A DNA stretch of 64,000 nt, from contig NZ_FODC01000002.1 of assembly GCF_900110275.1 (NCBI RefSeq), positions 186,001 to 250,000 on the forward strand, given 5' to 3'. The position numbers and the translations under genes were made by a program. This document shows, one piece after another, positions 47,789 to 55,603 of this stretch (within the stretch, counting starts at the first letter, position 1; every line of letters begins with the position of its first letter). This DNA comes from Duganella sp. CF517 (GTDB lineage: Bacteria; Pseudomonadota; Gammaproteobacteria; Burkholderiales; Burkholderiaceae_D). The notes below the pieces were generated by a model, which was not told the DNA's origin, ran no database searches, and was given only the letters and a program-made list of their open reading frames with translations.

Positions 47789-48550
47789 TCAAGACCGAGA
47801 CTTGGCTGTACGGAGCTCACCTGGCCGAACAAAAACAAGCGGGGCCAAACGTAAGGCGCAGGAGACGATTAGCGAACCTTCATACCCATCCAATGCGCCC
47901 AACAAGTTGGCTACCTTGCCGGGTTCAGTCACGGCGGAGAAATGCGCAACCCGGACCGGGGGAAGTGCTCCTCGCAGATCGCCCGTGGGGTCGCGCAGCG
48001 CGCGGCCTGTAGCAACGGCATAGCGGAATACCTGACCGCAGTTTGCTAGCGCCCTATGGGCCGTTTCAAGCGCTCCGCGCCGCTCGATTCGGCGAGCGGC
48101 AGCAAGCACTTCGGGAGCGGATATCTCAGCGATTGCCTTTTTGCCGATCCACGGAAATACGTCGCGCTCAAGTCTGCGGATAATACGATCGCCGTGGTGC
48201 TCCGCCCAAGTGGGCGCGTACTCTGCGTGCCACTCGCGCGCCACCGCCTCGAAACTGTTGGCGGCCTGTGCTTGCCTCAGCATTTTTTGCGTTTGGCGAT
48301 GCAGGCCCCGATCGATAAAGTGGGTCAGCAGCTTACGGGCCTCATCCCGTCTATCCCTGGCGTCCCTCAATCCGATATCCGGATAAACGCCAAGCGAAAG
48401 CAATTTTTCCTTATCGTCAAAGCGATACTTCAAGCGCCACCATTTGCCGCCGGTCGGGGTGACGATAAGGAACAACCCGCGCTCGTCGTACAGCTTGTAT
48501 GGCTTTTCGGTTGGCCTGGCGGACTTGATCTTCACATCCGTAAGCGGCAT
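47789..48550 (-). pseudogene. Tyrosine-recombinase integrase (DUF4102 type), truncated
   Basis: The N-terminal two thirds of a prophage/island integrase. It has a DUF4102 arm-binding domain (MPLTDVKIKSARPTEKPYKLYDERGLFLIVTPTGGKWWRLKYRF in parts), a core-binding SAM-like domain (EWHAEYAPTWAEHHGDRIIRRLE), and the first part of the catalytic domain. The frame ends after VRPGELRTAK, just past the first catalytic Arg, and the remaining motifs (the HxxR and the Tyr) are missing, so it is not active. It runs on the same strand as ssrA, with its 5' end 290 bases from the tmRNA 3' end, the usual place for an integrase using ssrA as attachment site. The start at 48550 is the likely one; an upstream ATG at 48622 is possible. 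Confidence 0.88.
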
Positions 48551-48668
48551 GGGTGTCCCCACCTGACGCATTGGAGTGCTCCTTGCAACCAATAGTTCCC
48601 TTTCACGCTTGATGCACATCACGTCGGTCGAGATCGCTTCCCGTGAAAGGCGCAGCTGCGCGGCGACC

Positions 48669-48724
48669 GGGGTAATTGGGGTACCTCCAGACCACCGGCG
48701 GCCATTACCCCAAGCCCCTACCCC
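48669..48724. repeat. Four GGGGTA-type motifs in both orientations, candidate integrase arm sites
   Basis: GGGGTA occurs on the plus strand at 48669-48674 and 48678-48683, and on the minus strand at 48706-48711 and 48719-48724. GGGGTAAT (48669-48676) and ATTACCCC (48704-48711) form an 8-bp inverted repeat. They lie between the integrase remnant and the ssrA 3' end, where arm-type binding sites are expected. Confidence 0.5.
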
Positions 48725-48783
48725 ATATTCCCGCCGGATGTTGGAGGACCTACCCGGCCGTTCCCGGACGGCCGCTCATAGTA

Positions 48784-48809
48784 AAAAACCCGCTCGGAGG
48801 CGGGTTTTT
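48784..48809 (-). terminator. Rho-independent terminator of ssrA
   Basis: Hairpin AAAAACCCGC / GCGGGTTTTT (48784-48793 and 48800-48809, loop of 6). It lies 31 bases past the tmRNA 3' end on the minus strand and has A/T runs on both sides, so it can also stop plus-strand transcription. Confidence 0.85.
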
Positions 48810-48840
48810 GTACAGCTTGAGGCTGCTTGAAACAAATAGG

Positions 48841-49201
48841 TGGTGGAGACGGCGGGAATCGAACCCGCGTCCGCAAGCACTCTACAGACAGTTCTACATA
48901 CTTAGCACTATCATTTAATTTAACCTGTACAGCACGGATGTGCACGTTCTGGACAAGCGATTCACCTTAGATTTAGCGCGGATTGAAGTGACCCCTCACA
49001 GCGCGAGTCCCTGTAAATGACTCCACAGCTTTTAACGGCCCACCCCAGGGACGAGGTGTTGTGGAGCTAACAGCAATTAAGCTGCCAGTGCGTACGAGTT
49101 ATCGTTTGCAGTTAAGTTTTTTCAGGTTGTATTTACGAGGTAGCCCGCCCTCGGTATGCCCTGCGCTGCTTTGCAACCCACGTCGAAACCAGGTCGTCCC
49201 C
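48841..49201 (-). ncRNA. ssrA: Transfer-messenger RNA (tmRNA)
   Basis: The minus strand gives a 361-base tmRNA. The 5' end GGGGACG pairs with CGTCTCC, followed by the discriminator A and an encoded CCA at the 3' end, forming the acceptor stem. The T-arm GGTTCGATTCC is present, and GACCTGGTTTCGACG near the 5' end is the conserved start of the D-like region. Internally there is a resume codon GCA and an open tag (see separate entry), then the pseudoknot regions. It charges with alanine and rescues stalled ribosomes with SmpB. Its 3' end is the likely attachment site of the decayed integrase element. Confidence 0.97.
49077..49109 (-). other. tmRNA tag reading frame
   Basis: From the resume codon GCA, the minus strand encodes ANDNSYALAA followed by TAA. 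The tag ends in the usual ALAA degron that ClpXP recognises. The final tagged product has one extra, uncoded Ala before this sequence. Confidence 0.93.
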
Positions 49202-49211
49202 ACAGACCTCC

Positions 49212-49217
49212 ATTCTA
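49212..49217 (-). promoter_or_regulatory. Candidate -10 element of ssrA
   Basis: TAGAAT on the minus strand lies 10 bases before the mature tmRNA 5' end, a plausible position for a -10 box with short 5' processing. I cannot assign a good -35 element. Confidence 0.4.
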
Positions 49218-49433
49218 GCGCACTTTGCGCCGCGACGCATACCACATTCCGAACCCGGTCAAACGCCTGTCACATTGGCCCGATATGATGGCTTCAGTTC
49301 TCACACAGAACGACCAATTAGCGCCTCCCGGAGGCGGCTACTACCGGCGCCGGCGGTCGGGAAATATACCGGCACCAATTTCCTTCAGTTACAGCATGTG
49401 CGCGGCGCGGGCGAACAGCCCGCTGTCGTGAGG

Positions 49434-49628
49434 CTAGCGACAACTACCCCTGCGGCCATAGGCTTCCCAGCGGGACGCATCAATCCGCTCCTGCGATTGC
49501 CGATGTGATTCTGCGATCCGCGCGTCGGTTTCCCTACGGCATTCCTCAATCCGCTCCGTTGTCTCTCGGGGCAGTTGATTGTTATGCAGCGCAGATTTCC
49601 GTCTCAGCATTTCCAGTTCGGTTTCCAT
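49434..49628 (-). CDS. Small hypothetical coiled-coil protein, 64 aa
   Basis: A 64-residue ORF starting METELEMLRRKSAL with a good AAGGA Shine-Dalgarno about nine bases upstream. The sequence is highly charged and helical, with a quasi-repeat of RIEECRRETDARIAESHRQSQERIDAS (in parts) that could form a coiled coil. I recognise no family. It lies between ssrA and the TetR gene in a region that may belong to the foreign element or its scar. The ribosome site and the regular pattern argue for a real gene; the size and lack of homology knowledge keep confidence low. Confidence 0.42.
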   Translation of the reverse strand: METELEMLRRKSALHNNQLPRETTERIEECRRETDARIAESHRQSQERIDASRWEAYGRRGSCR

Positions 49629-49798
49629 TTCAGCAATCCTTCATGACGCCTGTCCAATGTCAACACAACCTTCGCAACGGAGCGCTAATCAAGGTGCCGG
49701 GTTGAATGTCCCACCACCCTGTGCCGCCCTTCCGTTATTCCTTTGATCACGCTCAATCTCGCGCCAAACCAAAGTGTTGCATTGCAGCACAAAAGGCG

Positions 49799-49821
49799 GT
49801 TACTTCCATATCAGAAGTAAC
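49799..49821. promoter_or_regulatory. Perfect palindromic operator upstream of the TetR gene
   Basis: GTTACTTC (49799-49806) and GAAGTAAC (49814-49821) form a perfect 8-bp inverted repeat with a 7-base spacer. It lies 83 bases before the chosen start of the TetR gene and is a strong candidate for its autoregulatory binding site. Confidence 0.7.
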
Positions 49822-49903
49822 ATTTTCGAACACTTTTTCAATTTCGCGCGCGAGCGCTGCATTAGAATGGGGTGTACCAAAACTACTCTTCAGATGCCTT
49901 TTC

Positions 49904-50548
49904 ATGCCTAACGCCGCCACAATCGACTCCCCCAGCCCGAAAAAACGCGGGCGTCCCCTGAAAGGGGAAAGCGGTGGACTGCGTGCGGAACTGATCGAGA
50001 AATCGGCCGAATTGTTTCGCACCAAAGGTTACGAGAACACCACCGTGCGCGATATTGCCGCCGCCGCCGGCATCCAGGCAGGCAGCTGGTTCTATCACTT
50101 CAAGACCAAACACGACATCCTGGCCGCCATCATGGAGCAAGGCATGGAGCGCTCGCTGGCCGAGATCGAGGCCATCGGCAACCAACAGCTGCCGCCGTGC
50201 GAGATCCTGCGCCAGCTGGTCGAAGCCCATCTGCATACCTTGCTGGCGCCCGACCACCACTACATCGCCGTGCTGCTGTACGAATGGCGCTCGCTCGACG
50301 AGCCGTCGCGCTCGCGCGTGGTGGCGTTGAAGGACCGCTACGAGGCCGTCTGGGACCGCGCCATCGCCGAGCTGCACCTGTCCGGCGACTGGGCGATGCC
50401 GTCGTCGTTCGACCGCCTGCTGATCTTCGGCGCGCTCAACTGGACCGTGCAGTGGTACAAACCGGGCAGCGGCGCCGACGTCAACGAGCTGGCCCGCCAG
50501 GCGATGCGCTTCATCCTGCGCACGCCCGCCGCAGTTGAGGCACAATAG
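49904..50548 (+). CDS. TetR/AcrR-family transcriptional regulator
   Basis: A 214-residue TetR-type regulator. The helix-turn-helix (about 25-70) reads AELIEKSAELFRTKGYENTTVRDIAAAAGIQAGSWFYHFKTKHDIL (in parts). The C-terminal ligand-binding part (about 80-210) is helical and includes LLYEWRSLDEPSRSRVVALK. I chose the ATG at 49904, which places a short basic tail (PKKRGRPLKGESGG) before the HTH. The frame stays open upstream to 49706, but that stretch does not look coding and contains the palindromic operator, so it is more likely leader. Downstream genes for a monooxygenase and a small protein may be in its regulon. Confidence 0.9.
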   Translation: MPNAATIDSPSPKKRGRPLKGESGGLRAELIEKSAELFRTKGYENTTVRDIAAAAGIQAGSWFYHFKTKHDILAAIMEQGMERSLAEIEAIGNQQLPPCEILRQLVEAHLHTLLAPDHHYIAVLLYEWRSLDEPSRSRVVALKDRYEAVWDRAIAELHLSGDWAMPSSFDRLLIFGALNWTVQWYKPGSGADVNELARQAMRFILRTPAAVEAQ

Positions 50549-50572
50549 GGGCATACTTTCAAAAGGATGCCC

Positions 50573-50872
50573 ATGATTTACGAGATCGCCGAGCTGTATA
50601 TCAAGCCGGACGCCCACGACGCCTTCCAGGCGGGCGTGGCCGAAGCGGTGCCCCTGTTCAAGGCGGCCACCGGTTGCCTGTCGATGCGCCTCGACCGCGA
50701 CATCGAAACGCCCGACACCTACCATCTGGTGATCGGCTGGCAAACCCTCGAAAACCATACCGTCGATTTCCGCGGCAGTCCGGCGTTCCAGTCGTGGCGC
50801 GGACTGGTCGGCAGCTACTTCGCTACACCACCCAAGGTGGAGCATTTCGAAACCGTGGTGGCCGGCTTCTAA
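50573..50872 (+). CDS. Antibiotic biosynthesis monooxygenase (ABM)-domain protein
   Basis: A 99-residue single ABM domain (ferredoxin-like fold). Its features are IAELYIKPDAHDAFQAGVAEAVPLFKAATGCLSMRL (in parts), YHLVIGWQTLENHTVDFRGS, and a C-terminal VEHFETVVAGF strand. Such proteins act as small cofactor-free oxygenases on quinones or as stress-related dimers. The start at 50573 is preferred because AAAGGA lies five bases before it; an ATG two codons earlier overlaps that site. It starts 24 bases after the TetR gene stop, so the two are probably co-transcribed. Confidence 0.85.
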   Translation: MIYEIAELYIKPDAHDAFQAGVAEAVPLFKAATGCLSMRLDRDIETPDTYHLVIGWQTLENHTVDFRGSPAFQSWRGLVGSYFATPPKVEHFETVVAGF

Positions 50873-50901
50873 GCCGCCCCGGTTCAATCAAGGAGGTCGT
50901 C

Positions 50902-51204
50902 ATGACACGCACAATACACCGCAATTTCGAACAGGTGACCGACGCCGAAAGCGCCCGCAGCGCCTTGCTGGCCCAGGGTTTTCCTCCGTCCACCGTCAAG
51001 CTCACCAAACATACGCCGCTGCCGCCGACGGTGGCTTCCAGCACGGTCGGTAACATCCTCGACGCGCTGACGCCGGGCGGTCCGGCCGCCGCCGCCCACG
51101 CGCGCGAACGCCACGGCGCCATGCTGTCGGTCGATATCTACGACGAGGAAGAAGGCGGCAAGGCCGATTCCATCATGAGCGGCTTCAACGCGCGCCAGGC
51201 GTAA
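50902..51204 (+). CDS. Hypothetical protein, 100 aa
   Basis: A 100-residue protein with an excellent AAGGAGGT Shine-Dalgarno ahead of the ATG at 50902. The N-terminus (RNFEQVTDAESARSALLAQGFPPSTVKL in parts) resembles the helix-strand start of general-stress 17M/YflT-like domains, where a GF motif follows a short helix. The rest (NILDALTPGGPAAAAHARERHGAMLSVDIYDEEEGGKA in parts) fits a second helix and strand. The likeness is weak and I give no function. It follows the ABM gene by 29 bases in the same direction. Confidence 0.75.
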   Translation: MTRTIHRNFEQVTDAESARSALLAQGFPPSTVKLTKHTPLPPTVASSTVGNILDALTPGGPAAAAHARERHGAMLSVDIYDEEEGGKADSIMSGFNARQA

Positions 51205-51245
51205 TACGCGGCATCACTTGCCAGCCCTGGCAAAGGGCTGGCGCC

Positions 51246-52439
51246 TCAAGCGGCGGGATGGTGGAACACCTGCCGCAAATAAGCCAAAAAGGTCTCGTCC
51301 TTGCACACCGTTTTGCCGGGCGAGTCCGACAGCTTGGCCACCGACTGGCCGTTGCAATTGACCAGCTTCATGACGATGTTCAACGGCTTCAGGCCGACGT
51401 CGTTGGTCAGGTGCGTGCCGATGCCGAAACCGATCATGATGCGGTCGGCGAAGTGGCGGTACAGTTCGAACGCCTTCTCCAGATTCAGCCCATCCGAGAA
51501 CACCAGCCGCTTGGTCTTGGCGTCGATGCGCAGCGCGGCGTAGTGCGCCAGCGCCTTCTCCCCCCACACCACCGGATCGCCCGAATCGTGGCGCAGCCCG
51601 TCGAACAGCTTGGCGAAGTACAGGTCGAAGTCGTCGAGGAAGGCATCCATGCCCACCACGTCGGTCAGCGCGACACCGAGGTCGCCCCGGTATTCCTGCA
51701 CCCACGCCTCCAGCGAGGCTTTCTGGAAGTCGCGCAGCCGCACGCCGAAGGCCTGGAACGATTGCATGTATTCGTGCGCCATCGTGCCGATCGGCACCAG
51801 GCCGAACTTCATCGCCTGGTAGACGTTGGAGGTGCCCTTGAAGTACTCGGGCACCTCGCGCGACAGGCGCTGCACCACTTCGTCGTGCCAGGCGCCGGAA
51901 AAGCGCCGGCGCGTGCCGAAGTCGGAGAACTCAAACGGATTGCGGCGCGCCGGCTCGGCGCCGAAGGCCTTGAGCGCGGCGATCTTGGCGCTGAGGCGCG
52001 CGCGGCCCTCGGCCAGCGCGGCCTCCTGGTCGAAGCGGCGGAAATACAGTTCGTTGACGATGTAGAGCACGTAGATCTCGAAGCCCATCACGTGCACCTG
52101 CGGCCCGGTCGCGCGGATCGCCAAGGTGTCGCCGTCGACGCGCACGTCGATGAATTTGCGCTGGAAGCGGAACACCGTCAGGAAGTCGACGAAGTCGCTT
52201 TTGATGTAACGCAGCGAGCGCAGGAAGTTCAGTTCCTCGTCCGAGAACCCCATCGAGCACAGATGATCGAGTTCACGCTCGACCGCCTCATGCAGCTCGG
52301 CCAACGGGTAGTCCGGCGTGTTGCGGCAGACGAATTCGTATTCGGTGTGCGAGTTCGGATGGCCATGCAGCAGCGCTTGCCACATGGTGAATTTATATAG
52401 ATCCGTCTCCAACAGGCTGCGGACGATAGGCTGACTCAT
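51246..52439 (-). CDS. pncB: Nicotinate phosphoribosyltransferase
   Basis: A 397-residue PncB, which makes nicotinate mononucleotide from nicotinate and PRPP with ATP (Preiss-Handler NAD salvage). Visible features are [28 protein letters not shown] (in parts), the active-site region [15 protein letters not shown] with the His that is phosphorylated in the family's mechanism further on (GTMAHEY), and [16 protein letters not shown] with [11 protein letters not shown] for PRPP binding. I used the ATG at 52439, which has GGAGAG upstream and starts [13 protein letters not shown]. It is followed (upstream on the chromosome) by a nicotinamidase-like gene on the same strand. Confidence 0.95.
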   Translation of the reverse strand: MSQPIVRSLLETDLYKFTMWQALLHGHPNSHTEYEFVCRNTPDYPLAELHEAVERELDHLCSMGFSDEELNFLRSLRYIKSDFVDFLTVFRFQRKFIDVRVDGDTLAIRATGPQVHVMGFEIYVLYIVNELYFRRFDQEAALAEGRARLSAKIAALKAFGAEPARRNPFEFSDFGTRRRFSGAWHDEVVQRLSREVPEYFKGTSNVYQAMKFGLVPIGTMAHEYMQSFQAFGVRLRDFQKASLEAWVQEYRGDLGVALTDVVGMDAFLDDFDLYFAKLFDGLRHDSGDPVVWGEKALAHYAALRIDAKTKRLVFSDGLNLEKAFELYRHFADRIMIGFGIGTHLTNDVGLKPLNIVMKLVNCNGQSVAKLSDSPGKTVCKDETFLAYLRQVFHHPAA

Positions 52440-52517
52440 GAACTCTCCAGATTGCATATTGCCATGATCTTACGCGATGCGGGACGGATGGGTCCGCGCC
52501 CCTGCCGGATAGCGCCT

Positions 52518-53387
52518 TCAGCGGGCGGCGTTGACTAGCAGTTCGGGCAGCACGTCGCCCGCCTGCATCAGCTGCACGCCGCGCGACCGCATCGTCGCGA
52601 GGAAGCCCTGGTACTGCGCCTCGAAGCCGGTGACGGGACTCATGCAGTCGGTGATCAGTACCAGCTTGGACGCGCCCTGGTCGCCGAAATGGTCGACGAT
52701 GTGCTCGACCGTCGCCTTGACGCAGTGGCTGCCGGCCTCCCCCGCCACATAGATCTGGTCGGCCTCGGCCAAGGTGTTGACGAACTTGGTGTTGAACTGG
52801 GTGTCCGGGTCGTCGGCGTAAGGCACCTCGGCCATGACGGCGGAGTAGTGCTCGGTCCACGGGTTGGAGCCCTTGGCCAGCTTGGCGACGATGCCGAGCG
52901 AGGCTTCCTCCCACGCGGCGTAGGCGGCGCGCACGTCGTCATGGACGTTGTTGCCCCAGCTGCCGATTTCGCAGTGCACCGGCCACACCATCAACCGGTA
53001 GCGGCCGGCGGCCTCCAGCTTGTCGAGATAGTTCAGCGCCAGCGGCAGGCCGGCGGGATGGCGCGGCAGGTATTTTTCGGCGCGCACGTCGGCCGCAGTG
53101 ATCTGCGTAAACGGCGCCACCGGCGCGCCGTCGCGGGCGATCCAGAACGTCGGGTGGGCGATGTCGAAGCGGTGGTGCGAATCGAGCGTGATGCTGATGG
53201 CGGTCAGGCCCGAGCGTCCACGGTTGATCAGGCCGGCCAGGCGCCGCATGTCCTGATGCGCGCCGGGCACCGGCAGCGCCGGCGCGCGCGGCTGGCGCGT
53301 GGCCGGGTCCAGCGGCAGGTAGCCGGCCGGCAGATCGCAAAAGTCGTTCTGCGGATCGATGATCAGCAGGTGCAGGTGTCGTTTCAT
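52518..53387 (-). CDS. Nicotinamidase-like cysteine hydrolase (isochorismatase superfamily)
   Basis: A 289-residue isochorismatase-fold amidase. Catalytic residues are the Asp in LIIDPQNDFCD (about residue 10) and the Cys in VAGEAGSHCVKATVEHI. Metal-site residues typical of nicotinamidases fit ISITLDSHHRFDIAHPTFW. It is larger than bacterial PncA (about 210 residues), with insertions around 95-190. Being adjacent to pncB on the same strand, it most likely turns nicotinamide into nicotinate, the substrate of PncB. I used the ATG at 53387 with GGAG seven bases upstream. Nicotinamidase is inferred from context plus family; another amide is possible. Confidence 0.85.
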   Translation of the reverse strand: MKRHLHLLIIDPQNDFCDLPAGYLPLDPATRQPRAPALPVPGAHQDMRRLAGLINRGRSGLTAISITLDSHHRFDIAHPTFWIARDGAPVAPFTQITAADVRAEKYLPRHPAGLPLALNYLDKLEAAGRYRLMVWPVHCEIGSWGNNVHDDVRAAYAAWEEASLGIVAKLAKGSNPWTEHYSAVMAEVPYADDPDTQFNTKFVNTLAEADQIYVAGEAGSHCVKATVEHIVDHFGDQGASKLVLITDCMSPVTGFEAQYQGFLATMRSRGVQLMQAGDVLPELLVNAAR

Positions 53388-53427
53388 GTGACGCTCCGTG
53401 ACGGGATGCCTTCCATGATACGCAGCA

Positions 53428-53453
53428 AAGAACAAGCCCCGCAAGCGGGGCTT
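53428..53453 (-). terminator. Terminator of azoR
   Basis: Hairpin AAGCCCC / GGGGCTT (53434-53440 and 53447-53453, loop GCAAGC), followed on the minus strand by GTTCTTT. It lies 27 bases past the azoR stop and before the nicotinamidase-like gene. Confidence 0.75.
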
Positions 53454-53479
53454 CGTTCGGTGGCGATACTGTTGCGTGT

Positions 53480-54091
53480 TTATACCAGGATGGCGTTGAT
53501 GTCGGCGCGGCCCTTGGCGATCGCGTTGGCCACCGCTTCCCCGCCCATCGATACGCCTTCGGCGACGATAAAGGTGATGTCGGTCATGCCCAGGAAGCCC
53601 AGCGCCGCGCGCAGGTAGGTCGTCAGGTGGTCGTAGGCGGCCGCCGGGCCCTGGCTGTACACGCCGCCGCTGGCGATGAAGACATAGACTTTTTTACCGG
53701 TCACCAGGCCGCTCGGGCCATTGGCGCCATAGCTGAAGGTGCGGCCGACGCGGGCGACGTGGTCGATCCAGGCCTTCAGGCCGGAGGTGACCGAGAAGTT
53801 GTACATCGGCGCGCCGATGACGATGGTGTCGGCCGCCAGCAGCTCGTCGACCAGGGTGTCGGACAGCTTGAGCGTGTGGGCCTGGTCGGCGTTGCGCTGG
53901 TCCGGCGGGGTGAAGTAGGCGCCGATCAGCTGTTCGGTCAGGTGCGGCAGCGGCGCGGCGGCCAGGTCGCGGGTGACGATGACGTCGGAAGGGTTGGCTT
54001 CTTTCCATTTCGCGATGAATTCACCGCCGAGCTGGCGTGAAAGCGAACCGGTGTGACGAACGCTGCTATCGATGTGGAGTACGGTTGCCAT
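53480..54091 (-). CDS. azoR: FMN-dependent NADH-azoreductase
   Basis: A 203-residue flavodoxin-like quinone/azo reductase. Typical features are LHIDSSVRHTGSLSRQLGGEF near the N-terminus (FMN phosphate binding), IGAPMYNFSVTSGLKAWIDHVARVGRTFSYG (in parts), and VFIASGGVYSQGPAAAYDHLTTYL. These enzymes use NADH to reduce azo compounds and quinones in two-electron steps and protect against thiol and quinone stress. It is divergent from a LysR-type gene across a 128-base gap that holds repeats, so that regulator probably controls it. Confidence 0.94.
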   Translation of the reverse strand: MATVLHIDSSVRHTGSLSRQLGGEFIAKWKEANPSDVIVTRDLAAAPLPHLTEQLIGAYFTPPDQRNADQAHTLKLSDTLVDELLAADTIVIGAPMYNFSVTSGLKAWIDHVARVGRTFSYGANGPSGLVTGKKVYVFIASGGVYSQGPAAAYDHLTTYLRAALGFLGMTDITFIVAEGVSMGGEAVANAIAKGRADINAILV

Positions 54092-54119
54092 GATGTGCTT
54101 CCTTTAAGTGGTAGGGTTG

Positions 54120-54200
54120 CACGCATCATAGAACGGTATTACTATCGATGAAATACACTAAATTTAAATCTTACTGATCGATTTTATCGATATCTAAATT
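54120..54200. promoter_or_regulatory. AT-rich repeats in the azoR / LysR divergent gap
   Basis: This very AT-rich stretch contains TATCGAT twice (near 54143 and 54188) and CTAAATTT twice (near 54159 and 54194). These repeats lie where the divergent LysR protein would bind (T-N11-A-type half-sites are present). Boundaries of the true operator cannot be fixed. Confidence 0.45.
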
Positions 54201-54219
54201 TCAACCACAGGCAACCATC

Positions 54220-55290
54220 ATGCGCGACCCCGGCCTCCCCTCCCTCGACCAGCTGCGCGTTTTCATCGCCGTCATCGACCATGGCGGCTTCGCGCACGCG
54301 GCGCGGGCGCTGCACCGCACGCAGTCCGTCATCAGCTACACCATCGCCAACCTGGAGGAGCAGCTCAACATCGAACTGCTCGACCGCAGCAAGCGCAAGC
54401 CGGTGCTGACCGAGGCCGGCAAGGCGCTCCTGGCCGACGCCCGCGCCGTCTCGCTCAAGGTCGACGGCATGCGCGCGCGCGCCAAGGCGCTCTCGGCCGG
54501 GCTGGAGGCGGAGGTGTCGCTGGTGGTCGACGTGATGTATTCGACCTGCAAGCTGGTGCGCATTTTGCACGGCTTCCAGAAGGAGTTTCCGACCGTGTCG
54601 ATGCGGCTGCGCACCGAGGCGCTAGGCGCGGTCACGCAACTGGTGATGGACCGCACCTGCCACATCGGCCTGAGCGCGTGGATGCCCGGCTCGGCGGACA
54701 CCATCGAGCGGCAGAGCTGCGGCGTGGTGACGATGGTGCCGGTGGTGTCGCCCACCCATCCGCTGGCCCAGATCAAGGGCAAGATCCCCAACGAGGTGCT
54801 GCGCGAGCACACGCAGCTGGTGCTGACCGACCGCAGCACCTTGACCAAGGGCCAGGATTTCGGCGTGGTGGCGCTGCGCGACTGGCGCCTGGGCGACCTG
54901 AGCTCCAAGCACGCGCTGCTGCGCAGCGGCATCGGCTGGGGCAACATGCCGGTGGAGTTCATCCAGTGGGACCTGGACGCGGGACGGCTGGTGCAGCTCG
55001 AGGTCGCCGAGGGGCCGTCGTTCAGCGCGCCGCTGTATGTGATACGGCGCGGCGACGAGGAGCCTGGCCCGGCCACGCGCTGGGTCATGCAGCAGTTTCT
55101 CGACATGGACCGGCGCATCGCCGAGGAATACGGCGGCAAGTTACAGCCGACGACGGCGGCAGGGGAACACCTGCCGATCCACATGCCCTTCCATCAGCGC
55201 TCGACCGCGCAGCCGTCCGTGGCCACGCCGCCGATCACCGCGACGCCGCTCAAACAGGCGCCCGCGGCTACTTCACGCCGGCCGCGCTGA
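54220..55290 (+). CDS. LysR-family transcriptional regulator
   Basis: A 356-residue LysR-type regulator. The winged helix-turn-helix (about 7-65) is LDQLRVFIAVIDHGGFAHAARALHRTQSVISYTIANLEEQL (in parts), followed by NIELLDRSKRKPVLTEAGKALL. The effector domain (about 95-300) includes HTQLVLTDRSTL and GIGWGNMPVEFIQW. The C-terminus has an extra tail of about 50 Pro/Ala/Thr-rich residues. It is divergent from azoR and probably regulates it in response to a quinone, azo compound or thiol stress. Its last 23 bases overlap the convergent cbpM gene. Confidence 0.93.
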   Translation: MRDPGLPSLDQLRVFIAVIDHGGFAHAARALHRTQSVISYTIANLEEQLNIELLDRSKRKPVLTEAGKALLADARAVSLKVDGMRARAKALSAGLEAEVSLVVDVMYSTCKLVRILHGFQKEFPTVSMRLRTEALGAVTQLVMDRTCHIGLSAWMPGSADTIERQSCGVVTMVPVVSPTHPLAQIKGKIPNEVLREHTQLVLTDRSTLTKGQDFGVVALRDWRLGDLSSKHALLRSGIGWGNMPVEFIQWDLDAGRLVQLEVAEGPSFSAPLYVIRRGDEEPGPATRWVMQQFLDMDRRIAEEYGGKLQPTTAAGEHLPIHMPFHQRSTAQPSVATPPITATPLKQAPAATSRRPR

Positions 55291-55600
55291 GCTTGCGGCG
55301 CAGGCGGCAGATCTCCTCCGACAGGTCGACCACCAGCGCGGCGACGTCGTCGTTGGCCTCGAAGTCGCGCTCGATCTGGCACAGGCGGCGCGCCCGCACC
55401 AGGTCGGCGCTGGTGAAGCGCCAGCTGACGCAATCCTCCGAGTCGCACTCCATCAGGATGCCGGTGCGCACCCGCTGCACCACCCAGTCGCGCTCGACCG
55501 CGCAGGCGCGCGCCAGCTCCTCGAGCGTCAGCGCGCTCTCATCGATCAACACGGCGGTGATCGGCGACTGCCCCGCCGCTGCTTCCATTGCCTGTCCCAT
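55268..55600 (-). CDS. cbpM: Chaperone modulator CbpM
   Basis: A 110-residue MerR-HTH-like protein, the CbpM family that binds and inhibits the DnaJ-like CbpA. Features are LTLEELARACAVERDWVVQRVRTGIL (in parts), RFTSADLVRARRLCQIERDFEANDDVAALVVDLSEEI (in parts), and a C-terminal helix RLRRKL. It lies three bases after the cbpA stop, in the classical cbpA-cbpM arrangement. Its 3' end overlaps the LysR gene on the other strand. Confidence 0.92.
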   Translation of the reverse strand: MGQAMEAAAGQSPITAVLIDESALTLEELARACAVERDWVVQRVRTGILMECDSEDCVSWRFTSADLVRARRLCQIERDFEANDDVAALVVDLSEEICRLRRKLSAAGVK

Positions 55601-55603
55601 CGC

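Noticed and set aside
49706..49903. N-terminal extension of the TetR protein
   Set aside because: The upstream codons encode no known domain and cover a perfect palindromic operator, so they are more likely untranslated leader.
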